Of a stretch of 64,000 nucleotides of DNA, positions 11,212 to 21,674 are shown piece after piece. Each line of letters begins with the position of its first letter. The stretch's first letter is position 1. A model generated the notes under the pieces. The model was given only the letters and a program-made list of their open reading frames with translations, was not told the DNA's origin and ran no database searches. Made by a program: the position numbers and the translations under genes. Source of the DNA: Ilyonectria destructans (taxonomy: Eukaryota > Ascomycota > Sordariomycetes > Hypocreales > Nectriaceae); NCBI GenBank assembly GCA_020740775.1, contig JAHEWK010000009.1, positions 248,001 to 312,000 of the forward strand. Direction: 5' to 3'.

Positions 11212-13270
11212 GGTCGTACTGAGGACAAAGTTTGCACAAGTTTGAAGTGGGAGGGGGAAGTTTACATCAGTATTCTTAACAGGCGCTAGATCCTGCCTTG
11301 GCAGCTTAGTCATTATTAGCACGCCTCCAGCGGGGCCCAAGTAAGTAGCCATAGACTTCCGAATTGACACAACAGAAGCATGGTCACAGTTCCATTAGCA
11401 TCTAGAATACCCCGGCCGGGTTCCCAGGTTATTTAATTGTGTAAATAACCGTCAATTTCACTCATCGTTGGCTACGTATAGGTTTGCTGTGGCAGAGAGA
11501 AAATGCAGAGTGCGGGGCGAAAAAAAAAGTATAGTCTTATATCAGAAAGGGGTTGTGCTAAATAGCAATGCTCGTAATCGTACTAATAGCATTAAACTCT
11601 CTCTTCTTTACCTTAACAAATCCCCCCCCACCCTTTGAACTTGACTTAACCCCATGGCCAGAGACCAGTCCAGCGCCATAATCATTCTATCCACATTTGG
11701 AGGAGTACTGCGAACCATCGCACTCAAAGTTGCGCTAATTTATTGCGATTATAAAATGTTATTAATAGCTGCCTAGCTAGTGGCTTAACTAGAACACCGG
11801 GCAAACAAAACACCTGAGACAACCATTCTACCTAAACCGGTTATTACTTGGTGTTTACAATACTTTTCCGATTATTGTCTGGCCGTTCTATGAACTCGTT
11901 TAGGCTATTACGCCTCCAAGAGGAGAGGTTAAAACTCTATCACATCCAGCTTAACGAGCACGGTCATTGAAGTTTAACATCCAAATTATGTTCTTCTGTC
12001 TTTCAATTGGAATTATGGCTGCGACCGTATTCGAGGTTTGTATGACAAAAGAAGTCGGTTTTTGGAACGGTGTAGTAGTTGCTAGAGGTTCTTAGTCTCG
12101 GTGCTTGAATTGCTGCTATAGGCAGAGAATTTCTCTACGAAGAATATGATCTGTCCCTGTGTGATATTCAGCTTACGGCTCAGGAGATTGCCGAGGAATG
12201 CTGGTCATCTTGGCTCCCGTCTTGGTTCTCCCTCCTTACCCAACTCCCAGCCACATGCTGCGTTACTCAGCCAGTGTCGCCCGTTACATCACGCATGACA
12301 TTCATAATCCGTGAAATATTCGCTAGCATGACTTGTGATATCGGATTCACTCAAAGTGAAAACATGTCCAACCAATACGACCGACATAAGCAAAACCATT
12401 GTTTCGGCACCTCCCGCAAGACGATCCCGACCACTGTAGTTCTTAACCATGCTGCGTCAGCAATTACCATGTGTCCTCACTCACTTATGGCCATTGCAGT
12501 CAGTGTGTTATCTTTAATGTCTGCTGTGTTGAGTGTCTGTGGCTTCATTTCCAGTTGGTCGCGGCTGAAACAGGTTAAGCACTCTCTGAGAACTGAGGAG
12601 TGACGCTGCTTCAAAATGATAGGAATGATCTTACTAAAGTTCGTGGATACCATCAAGCCGAAGATAATCGCCGATTACACCTTGAACATGCTTTTCGGTG
12701 GAATCCGGATGTATGTCCCAGTCTTCCACGATATAATAGAATAACGGCCGTCCAGCATAGAAGTAGTGAGAATGATAGGTTCTTAATACCCATCAAGATC
12801 AGCTGCAGTGGAGCCGGTAGCTACTTTTAGGTTTGCAGGTAGCCCAAGGGAATAACGATGATCGTTTCCTCCGCCTCAGTGGGGATATACCCTCCCTGCA
12901 AAAGTATGAATGGGGTGTTTTGAGCCACTGGGGGCTCGAACTGGTAAAGCTTCGTCAATTCCATGATAATGTCACTTCCCTGGAAGAGCTTAGCACGGTA
13001 ACCAGCATACCCCGCTCTCACATACTACGTGTTGTGCCCTGAAATGTTGATCGATTGCCCTTTTAATATCGCTTGCGCGGCACCATACTTTATATCATTT
13101 TTGCCGCTTTTCGGGCAAAGAGTTGTCTCATCATGTTGCCTACAGACTTTAACGGCACTCTCATGAATCAGCCGATGTGCCGGGTAGACAGTAGCCATAT
13201 ACATCGGGCGGAGTTTCCGTTGGGTGCACGGCTGAGGAAAGTGGCCTGAGTATGAAGCTCCCACGCACTT
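11212..13270. other. Two-kilobase intergenic region, promoter side of the copper-fist gene
   Basis: I recognise no gene. Short open frames near 12274-12830 (both 12274-12603 and 12600-12830, plus a 42-codon frame from 12616) have no family motif and no convincing codon pattern. A CCCGGCCGGG palindrome lies near 11411-11420 upstream of the copper-fist start. Confidence 0.4.
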
Positions 13271-13355
13271 AAGAATGAGTCAGCATCCGACATTCAAGAA
13301 TGAGTCAGCATTGAACATTCAAGAATGAGTCAGCATCGAACTTGAGAATGAGTCA
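13271..13355. promoter_or_regulatory. Tandem array of four TGAGTCA boxes
   Basis: TGAGTCA occurs at 13276-13282, 13301-13307, 13326-13332 and 13349-13355, each inside a repeated unit AAGAATGAGTCAGCAT followed by a variable CGAAC/GAACATTC. Spacing is 25, 25 and 23 bp. TGAGTCA is the AP-1/Gcn4-type bZIP site (CPC1/CpcA in filamentous fungi). No gene begins next to it that I can defend, so a regulatory role is inferred only from the motif; it may simply be a minisatellite. Confidence 0.45.
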
Positions 13356-13794
13356 GCAATCAAAGACTTGAAATACAGTACGGAATGGGAGTTTCTACTT
13401 GCGGCTTGCCATCTACGACCGGAAATGTTTATGAAGATAACTCCAAGTATGCATAGATGAAGTTGAGTTTTCAAGGGTGGTGTAAAAGTTCCGATCGTCA
13501 ATGCAGCTCATCGTGCCCCAATTCTTTGCTCAGCAGCGAAGCCGTATCCATCTGAAACCGAACAAGGCCAATCCGGCAAATGCGAGCAGGCTCTTTTATC
13601 TTCGAGACATTGGCTCGTATTGTTTGAGGAGCACGCTTTATAGCTACCTGCAAGGAACAAGCCTAACGAAATACAGTCTGATGCCAGTTCCGATTTAGCA
13701 GTCTTGTATTGATTCTGCATTATATTACCAAGAAAAGTATGATAGAAAAACGTGTATTAAAATGACTTTTTAAACTCCTAAAACTCAAAGACCC

Positions 13795-14085
13795 TCATAA
13801 ACTTTTCCCACATGCCCTGAGCCCTTCGGATGACTTAGGCTTATGCTGCTGTGCCTCTGCAAGCAGTACTAGCAGCTTCTTCATCTAAGCCTTATTCTTA
13901 CAGACCTAGGCTATATCTCTGACATCTTCACCAGAGGTCACAGCGCTAGTAAGGCTGCGGAGCCTATCCTGCTCCTTGCAACTGTATGGTTCACAGTCCT
14001 TGCAGCTGGATCTAATGGCAAAGAGTTTGCAGCCTAGCTGTGCCAGATTAAGACAATTATAGACCCTAAGCTATACTAGCTTGGC
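13795..14085 (-). pseudogene. Decayed coding relic of unknown family
   Basis: One minus-strand frame reads as protein-like over about 95 codons, including CKDCEPYSCKEQDRLRSL and KKLLVLLAEAQQHKPK, interrupted by three TAG codons that all sit where CAG (Gln) would fit. The C-to-T pattern and the AT-rich tract beginning beyond 14085 suggest a RIP-mutated repeat or duplicated gene. I do not recognise the family; the Cys-x2-Cys start and a following charged helix are all that can be said. Confidence 0.4.
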
Positions 14086-14985
14086 CCCTATTTTAAAGGT
14101 ACTGGCTATAGTTATAACTATTAAGAGGCTAATAACGATATCTTTATACTATAGGAGAAGGGACCTTTTAGAAGTTATTAAGGTTATAAAAGGAGATATA
14201 TTAACTACTAATATAGTTAGTAGTAGTTAGATATTAATATTTGTAGTAATTAATGGAGGTTTAAGAAATTAAAAGAGAGGATGATATTTTAAAGCCTTTT
14301 TTAGAGAAATTAAAAAGTAATTAAATTATTTATAATAAATAGAAAAAGGTTAGAGTCTAGCTGTAGGATATAGTTACTTATTTACTAATTAAGATATGGG
14401 CTTTTCTGTTAAACTGGGCTTTTCTATTAAAAGAGGTTTTTCTATCTTAATATAGGAGTTAAGAGGCTAAGGATTAAATAATAATAGAAGTATTAGATTT
14501 AAAAATACTTAAATTATAAAGAAAACTAAGCTTTTTTAATTCTCTAGCAGCAGCAACTTGCCCTTAATAGAACAGACTGCTAGATAGTAGTGTTAATTCT
14601 GGTTGAGTTGCGATCATTTGTAACGCTGTTATTGTTCCTTTTCTTAATGTTGTAGAGTGGGATGCCCATCTTCATCGTCTGGAATTGATTTTATTAGTCT
14701 CAGAGTTCTCAATTCCACTAAATCATTCCACGCAGCTGCTGTCAAAAATGGTGGAAAAGGCGATAGAGTCTAGGGAGCGGTACGGGCCCAACTGCCTTAC
14801 TCCATTTGTTGTTGAGCGTATGGAGTTTTAAATATATTGAGACGAGTTCTGAGTTGTAATGTCATATTGTAGAATTCTTCTAGGGGAGAAGGCTGCCTAG
14901 TTCAATCTCCTAATGAAGGCTTTTGCGCCGAGATGCTCAGTCCGTAAACAGAACACGTAGTAGTACCAAACTGGTCATTTTGCAG
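14086..14985. other. AT-rich tract then F-box 3' flank
   Basis: From 14086 to about 14550 the sequence is strongly AT-rich with stops in all frames, like the other decayed repeat tracts here. The remainder is of normal composition and holds no gene I can support; it is the 3' flank of the F-box gene. Confidence 0.45.
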
Positions 14986-16626
14986 CTATTCTTCAGACCC
15001 CGTCTCCTCTCTCGTCATCCGAGACTGTATTGCCAATGTAAGCTCCTCAAACGCGGCATTATCCTTGGCACGTGTCCCCTCTTCCGGCTCGTAACCGTCA
15101 TCGTCGTCCATACAGGACCTAAAAGTCTCCTGCCACGGCGAAGGATTCACTTGGATATCGTACTTAATGTACTGCATTCTGCATCCTCCACGCCCGTTGA
15201 TGCCAGTGCCTTGCAGGTACTTGCCTGATGCCCATGCCTGTTCCGGGTCTTCGACGCCATAGGCCCGGTCTACGGGCTCGGGACAGGCAAAGCTCCTGTG
15301 AGTGTTGTGGGAAATCCGATAGCGTATCACCTTTTCATCGACACCCTCATACAAAAGGTCCCTGTCGATAGACTCCAGCGTGTCCTGTGGTGCCCCGTCC
15401 CATTCTCCATGACCCATGCGGAATACCCTTAGCGCCTTCATATCCGTAGCCCATCGGGAGAGCACGTCGTGCCATCTCATCGAGTATCCGTGCATCTTGG
15501 TGGTACCCTGGTCCATGACTGTACTGACAACGGGATACCCCGGGTCACTGCTGTCCAAGGGAATTGTCTGGCGAGCCTTAAACAAGATGGGGCAGTCGTC
15601 GAGATACAACTCCTCAAGGACACCGCTGCCGTTCTTCTGTCCGATGGAGGCAAACCAATCAATCTGCCACTCGTGACTGAAGACGTAGTGTCCAAGCGCG
15701 AGCACCCTGAGCTGCGGGAATTCGATGCCGCGAAAGTCCATCTTTGGGAACCAGCCCCAGTAGCCCTGCGAGTACAACGATAAAACCCTCAGGTTGTCGC
15801 TGATGCAAGGGGATAGCCAAGTCTCAGGGAGATGCTCATAAAACTCGTACTTCTCCTCGTAGTAGGCAGCACTCTCGTCTGAGCCTTCGTCGGTTTCCGT
15901 GGCCATGAGCAGCTTAAGGTCGGTGAGGCTCGGTAGAGATATGACCTTCCTCCAGGCCGTCGAGGCAGCAAGATCGGTATCGTGATAATCGGCCAGATTT
16001 GCGATTGTGAGTTCCTTGAGATGAATAACCTGGTCAAACGGGACACCGATATCATCTTGAGGATCATGGTACTCAGGCTCGTAGTCGTAAAGCTCGTCCT
16101 CCAGCTTTTCGTCAATCTCACTCTGTTGGTTGGCGGTCCACATGCCTGCGACACAATGGCACACGGTATCGAGGACCCTGTATCGGACAGGCCAGGTTTC
16201 CTCGATACTGAGGCCATTCCGGTCGTCTTCGCCGCAGAATTCATTGAACCGAATGTGAAGGGCTGTAAGATTTCCGAAACAACGCACATATGGCAAGGCG
16301 TCCATGAAAGAATCTGGAGACGGATACCGATCATTGCCCCTGTATGTAAACTCGAGGCCAACCGAGGTATCAATCGTGACCTCACGAACCAAGTCGCGAA
16401 GTTGGGGAGACTTGGCGATCTCGACGAATCGCTGAGCAGAGTCGCCGAAGCCTTCGAGACGCAGATCCCTGTAGGCCCAACGCAGAGCAATGCGATTGAA
16501 TGCAGAGGACACGAGCCTGAGACGAGATAGGCTTGGTTTTGGTAGAAAGGAGCAGATGTGATCCCATATTTTAGGGGGAAGCGGCTTATCGGCCGAGGAA
16601 AATTGCCCTACAGTAGTGGAGAGCAT
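14986..16626 (-). CDS. F-box domain protein (546 aa)
   Basis: A single exon starts ATG at 16626 and ends at 14986. Residues about 15-60 form an F-box: LPPKIWDHICSFLPKPSL, then RLRLVSSAFNRIALRWAY. The F-box would bind Skp1 in an SCF ubiquitin-ligase complex. Later segments have a leucine-rich-repeat-like rhythm (LKELTIANL, LTDLKLLM, LRVLSLYS, LRVLALGHYVF, LEELYLDD), as in many fungal F-box proteins that use the C-terminal region to select targets. An acidic stretch lies at about 165-190. The target is unknown. The gene stands alone with long flanks on both sides, so context says nothing about its job. An intronless model keeps an open frame through the whole length, so I am confident in the coordinates. 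Confidence 0.85.
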   Translation of the reverse strand: MLSTTVGQFSSADKPLPPKIWDHICSFLPKPSLSRLRLVSSAFNRIALRWAYRDLRLEGFGDSAQRFVEIAKSPQLRDLVREVTIDTSVGLEFTYRGNDRYPSPDSFMDALPYVRCFGNLTALHIRFNEFCGEDDRNGLSIEETWPVRYRVLDTVCHCVAGMWTANQQSEIDEKLEDELYDYEPEYHDPQDDIGVPFDQVIHLKELTIANLADYHDTDLAASTAWRKVISLPSLTDLKLLMATETDEGSDESAAYYEEKYEFYEHLPETWLSPCISDNLRVLSLYSQGYWGWFPKMDFRGIEFPQLRVLALGHYVFSHEWQIDWFASIGQKNGSGVLEELYLDDCPILFKARQTIPLDSSDPGYPVVSTVMDQGTTKMHGYSMRWHDVLSRWATDMKALRVFRMGHGEWDGAPQDTLESIDRDLLYEGVDEKVIRYRISHNTHRSFACPEPVDRAYGVEDPEQAWASGKYLQGTGINGRGGCRMQYIKYDIQVNPSPWQETFRSCMDDDDGYEPEEGTRAKDNAAFEELTLAIQSRMTREETGSEE

Positions 16627-18046
16627 GGTCCTGCCGTGACACTTGTAGATTGGACTCTATGGGTTTTGGCAGAACTTGAGTGGACTGCAATTAATGAAGA
16701 TGAACCTGTCTTTGGGGTAATTGTGCGCGTTATATCGCTTCGCCATGACTATGAATAAGATCCCTGCCATGCAGATGCTGCCTAATTACCCCGCTATGGA
16801 TGCTGACGTAGTGTGAATTCACAGAGGCTTAGACTCTTGCTCGTACTCGGGCTTATCGAGTCAGTAAATCCAGCTGTACATGTTAGTTATTTGGGGCAAG
16901 TTGTCCACATAACTAAATTGCTTTTGTACAGATTCCTGTTAGACTCACTGAGCTAGATAGTTGCCAGCGTACGTACTTACCTAACCTTTTCATGTTTCCC
17001 TTAGGTCTCACCCACCCTGTATGCTACTCCAAGTTGCATGTGCCAAGAAAGTTCACGCCTCCTCTACTAATCTGCCACAGTTAGTAGTCATTCTTGCTAA
17101 TTTAGGTAGATAAGTATCCTCGGCTGTTCGGTGAGAAACTACAGTTGATACTAGGTTCCTCCAATACCGAGCCAAGATACTGCCCAACCTCGAAAGTGGC
17201 ACTTTCTTGACCAACCATATTGTGATTCTAGGATAATCCCAATGAGGTAAAGTGGCCCTGCAGAAGGGAAGTTAATTAGAAGCCGGCCACATTCAGACAT
17301 GATGCTCGGAAGCACCGGCTATTCAGAATGCCGATAGGTCGCATGCATTTATGGTGACTGGTCGGAGCACCGGATGGGGTTGTTCAGGTCTCCAAATGTC
17401 ATGCTGCATGATAGGCTAAGGTCGAATACGAGCTGAATATTCCTAAGGACTATTGCCTTGGCCGCATGGCATGGAGAAAACCCTTGTTCGCCCATTGACC
17501 ATTAATATGGCGTCGCAGTATGCAGTCAGCAAGCCGCTTTCTGCAACCCAGGGTGCATTAACCGGCAAATAGCCTTCCAACCCATGTTTAACCTTGAGGT
17601 ACGATACAATGAATCAGGTCGTATGGCTGTAGCGTCTCTTGCGCTAGCTCTCCTCGGACAGGCTCAGGCAGCCGCAAACGGTTTCAGCTCTGCTGCAGCC
17701 AATATTTCTGCTGATCAATGCCTCAGTTTGCTCTCGCATTTACTACATAGGCTTACAGTCTACTTAGTCCTTGAGCTGACGCCACAAATGGAGTATGGCG
17801 TCGAGTGGACAGCTGGATATGCCGAGAGTTCCACAATGACAATCGATCGAGATGTGTTCAAGCCAGGGAAGCAACGCTGGAACAGTACGCCAACATTTGT
17901 CAGTTTGAGCTATAAGAAGCCGATTTTCCATCATTGAATCCCATACCAAGCTACCCAACAGAGCTCCAAACTACTCAGCCTCTTCTTTTCCCACTGTCCT
18001 CGTTAACATCCCCTCCCATCTCCATCTTTTCCATCCTCGCTCGACC
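16627..18046. other. Intergenic region between divergent F-box and repeat-protein genes
   Basis: This is the shared upstream side of two divergent genes. A short frame at 17584-17937 has a hydrophobic Ala/Leu stretch (ASLALALLGQAQAAA) that resembles a signal peptide, but what follows is not recognisable and has no homologous feel, so I do not call a gene. The last 100 bp before 18047 are pyrimidine-rich, as in many strong fungal promoters. Confidence 0.4.
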
Positions 18047-21000
18047 ATGGCTCCCTCCACCAAACGTCTCGCCGACGTCGACCGGTCCAAGACCGAGCCT
18101 ATTGACTTCGATGATTCAAAGCTCGGCAAGGTGAAGCCCCCGCTGGCAGAAGCCGAGGGCTTTGGCCTCTCGTCCAGCGAGCTGCGGAACGTCTTTGGCA
18201 TGAGACCAAGTGCCTTTGGCAACCTCCCGCGCCGCATCGTCATCCCCGATCTCAAGGCTTCCGCCAAGGCCGACGGGCACGCGGTGACGGGGTACCTGTA
18301 CATTGTCGAACCTGTAGCCTGGGTACCTCGCGTGCGCCACGGCACCACGATCCCCTTATCCGTCTTTAAGAAACCAAACGTCAAGGAGGAACAGCCCGTT
18401 CTCGAGTCGGCCCTCAACAAGCCCGGCGTGGCTGCCCAGTTGACCACCAACACGGCCGGTGCCTCCATCGGGACCAAGGCCGAGCTTCTCACGAACAAGC
18501 CCATTCACTCGACGGCGACCAAGGACGGGCTGGAGATTCGAGATAACCTGCCCCCATTCCCCATCCACCAGCTCACCGTGTTCCCCATGCTCCGCGTCCG
18601 CGCCCTCAAGCAGCAGCGCATCGACTTGCAGGTAAACGCAGCCAAGAAGCTCACCTGGACCAACACGGAGAAGGCCGGCTACTGGGACAAGACGCTCGTC
18701 ACCGCGAAGCGCGTCTCGTCGGCGGTAGGTAGTTTTCAGCTCCACCCGCTTCCTCTGGAGGGCCCAGAGGACCTGTCCAAGCTGCTGTTCATCCTGCCGG
18801 TGCCTCGCCTGCTCGAGTCCGGCGAGCTCGAAGTTGCGACGCTCGTGAGCCGATCGGGCTGGCCCGAGTGGTACCTGTACGAAGAGAACGCTTGGGTGAA
18901 CGCTCCGGCGGACAAGATGCTCATGGTGGCGGCGCCGCAGAATCAGACGGCTTTTCAGGCTGTGACGACATGGGCGCCATTGGTAAGTGCAACGTGTGCC
19001 CTGTTCCTACGTAGCTTGCTGGATGTTTACATGGACTAATTTCTTAGTAAAGACTGAACCCGACGATCACTGTGGCACCGATGGCCAAGGGTCGAATGTG
19101 AGCAAAAATACCAACAACAACACCAACAACAATACCTCTTCATCTACCAAGCCCCAGTCCACTGTGCAGACAGGTGCCAACACGGGCACAGGAGTGCCCA
19201 AAACAAACACCAACACCAACACCAATGGCAACACCAATGGCAATAGTCTCGATCCTATCAAGCCAAAGGTTGGACCTGTTGTCGATAGTACCTGCGAAGA
19301 CACGAAACCCTCCAATAAGCCTGAACCCGCTGTCAGTCTACTCCCCAAAATAGGCAACACGAACACAAACACCAATGTCAACAACTCCAACCCGGAAAAG
19401 GCCAAGCCTGAGCCAGTGACTTCTATCCCCAAGACTACTACCGCAGCCAACCCTGGCTCTGAGTCAAAGCCCCGTGACACTACTCAAGACAAGCCCACCG
19501 ATGGAAAGGTCGTCCCAACCAACACAAACACGAACACCAACATCAACGGCTCCAACCCTGAAGATGTAACACGAAAGACCAACCCTATCCCCAAGACTAC
19601 TCCAGCAGTCATCAACCCTGGTTCTGACTCCAAGCCCCACGACAATACGACAGGCATGCCCACCGATAGCAAGGCTGTCCCTACTAACACAAACACCAAC
19701 ACCAACATCAACGACTGCAAGCCTGAAGGCGTCAGCCCTGTCAGAAACGACACGCCAACGACCAACCCCACCCCTAAGACTACCCTCGGAGTCACTAACC
19801 CTGTCTATGACCCCAAGCCCCACGACAATACAACAGAAAAGCCCACCGATAGCAAGGCTGTCCCTACTAATACCAACACCAACACCAACAACTCCACCCC
19901 TCTAAAGTCCAAGCCCGACCCGATCATTGAAGGTGCCCCCAAGACTACTCCCACAGTTATCAATCCTGGCTCTGACTCTAAGCCTTGTGATACGACCAAA
20001 GACAAGCCTGTCAATAACAAGCCCATCCCTACAAACACAAATACAAACGCCAACACTAGCGTCAACGGTCCCAAGCCTGAAGGTCTGACTCCTATCAAAA
20101 ATGAGTTGCCAATGACCAGTCCCACGCCCAAGCTTCCTCAAACATCTGTCAACCCTATTTCCGACTCTCAGAACTGCGGTGATAGTCAAGACAAGCCCGT
20201 CAACGATAAGCCAACCGGTGGCAAACCCGTTCCTGCCAACACAAACACCAACATCAACGACACAGCTGCTTACAAGAAGCCCGCCAACGAAAAGCGCATC
20301 GACAACAAGCCTGTCATTGATCGACCCATCCCTGCCAACACAGATACAAACAGCAGTATCAATGACAAGCCCATCCCCACCAGCACAAACACCAACGCCA
20401 ATGACAAGCCCATCAACGGTACCCCGATCAATGTCAAACCCATTCCTCCCAACACAAATACAAACACCAACATCAACGGTCCAAAGCCTGAAGATTGTGT
20501 CCCTGTCAAGAAAGACCCGCCAAACAGCAAGCCTAATCCGGTCAGCATCGATGCCACCAAACCTATTCCTACCAACACAAACACAAACACCAATGCTAGC
20601 AGCAATGACAAGCCCATCGAGAACAAGCCCATTCCCACAAACACAAGCACTAACATCAATGGCCCTCAGCCTGAAAACTGTATCCCTATCAAGAAGGACT
20701 TGCCAAACACCAAGCCCAGTCCAGTCAACACCAGTGACAACAAACCCGTTCCTACCAATACAAACACCAGCACCAACGCCAATGGCAAGCCTATCGAGAA
20801 CAAGCCCGTTGCCACTGACACAAACGCAAACACCAAACCCAACAATTCTAAGCCCAAGGATCAGACCCCACTGAAGAAGGATCCTCCCAACACCAGCCCT
20901 AAAGCCAACGATGACGCAAACAAGAACACCAACATGAACGGTTCTAAGCCTCAGGATTCAACCCTTATAAAGCAGGATCCGTCAAAGACCACGCCCAAGG

Positions 21001-21179
21001 TTACGCCCCCTCCTACAGCCGCCAACACCAACATCAACAACAACACGAACACAAACATCACCGGCAATCTTGCCCCTCAGTTGTGGCCTTTCCACGGCAC
21101 CATCATCCTGCGTTGCCCTTGCTGCCCTCCTGATACTGCAACCATAACCATTAGTCCCCCGGCCCCCAAGCCAGTCTGA
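18047..21179 (+). CDS. Large Asn/Thr/Pro/Lys-repeat protein with a unique N-terminal domain (1020 aa)
   Basis: Exon 1 is 18047-18982 and exon 2 is 19053-21179. The intron starts GTAAGT and I end it at AAAG (19052), because the TTAG five bases earlier would create an immediate stop. The N-terminal 312 residues are an ordinary mixed sequence with no family I recognise (for example GYLYIVEPVAWVPR and PEWYLYEENAWVNAPAD) and no signal peptide. From about residue 330 to 990 the protein consists of some seventeen degenerate units of the form KP(I/V)PTNTNTNTN-ING-xKPE. It ends in a short Cys/Pro segment (RCPCCPPD). The repeat is extremely rich in Asn, Thr, Pro and Lys and should be disordered; many N-x-T sequons would be glycosylated if it were secreted, but there is no visible export signal. 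Upstream sequence is pyrimidine-rich and the start context is CCATGG. Function unknown. Confidence 0.7.
19100..21070 (+). repeat. Coding tandem repeat, AACACCAAC-rich
   Basis: Within exon 2 the trinucleotides AAC and ACC/ACA alternate in blocks of 6-10 codons, separated by 15-35 codons of Pro/Lys-rich spacer. The coding strand is very poor in T and rich in A and C over nearly 2 kb. The blocks are out of strict register, which suggests unequal exchange or slippage. Confidence 0.75.
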
Positions 21180-21674
21180 CTACCTCTCTGTCCTTCCGGC
21201 CTCTGTTGCCCTTTCGATCTTGACTACCCATCTTGGCCCTCTGATCCCGACTGCCCGACGCCTGTCGATTTCTGCTTGGAATGTTTTCTTTGCTGCGTGG
21301 AACAGCTAATGTGGGCAATGCCTTCTTACCTTGCTAGGCCGATTTCTTTTGTTTCCTGGATATCGAAAAAGGGAAATTGTATCGTTGGCAGATCGCGGCT
21401 GTATCTAGGATACTACTTTGCAGAATGATTACAGATTCGTGCCGCCTCATTTTGTTTCTTGCGCACTTCGTAGTTTGGTAGAATGGCTATGTCTAGAAAT
21501 GTGACCTATTTGAGGGTTGAGTCTATTTCTGGAAAAAGGCGTAGCGTCATCTGGCCATGTTCATCAAGTGCAAGAAGTAAAGAAATCTATTTACATTTAC
21601 CAACCTGACTCAGAAGATATCAAACAGCGTACCTACAAAAAGTCAAAGTCTATATACAAAAAAGGACTTCCCTC
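21180..21674. other. Intergenic, convergent 3' flanks
   Basis: This is the 3' flank of the repeat-protein gene and of the decayed tannase, which face each other. I see no gene. Confidence 0.45.

Noticed and set aside
12274..12830. Two consecutive plus-strand frames and a 42-codon frame starting at 12616
   Set aside because: No motif, no codon regularity, and overlapping alternatives are equally open.
17584..17937. Small protein with a signal-peptide-like Ala/Leu segment
   Set aside because: The hydrophobic stretch is internal to the frame, the rest has no motif, and no splice structure improves it.
19067..20857. Long minus-strand frames rich in Val, Leu and Phe that look like membrane segments
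   Set aside because: They are the reverse complement of the AAC/ACC coding repeat, and their hydrophobic pattern follows automatically from it.
20179..20874. Second plus-frame Ser/Thr/Pro-rich ORF inside the repeat gene
   Set aside because: A shifted reading of the same trinucleotide repeat; it has no independent start context.
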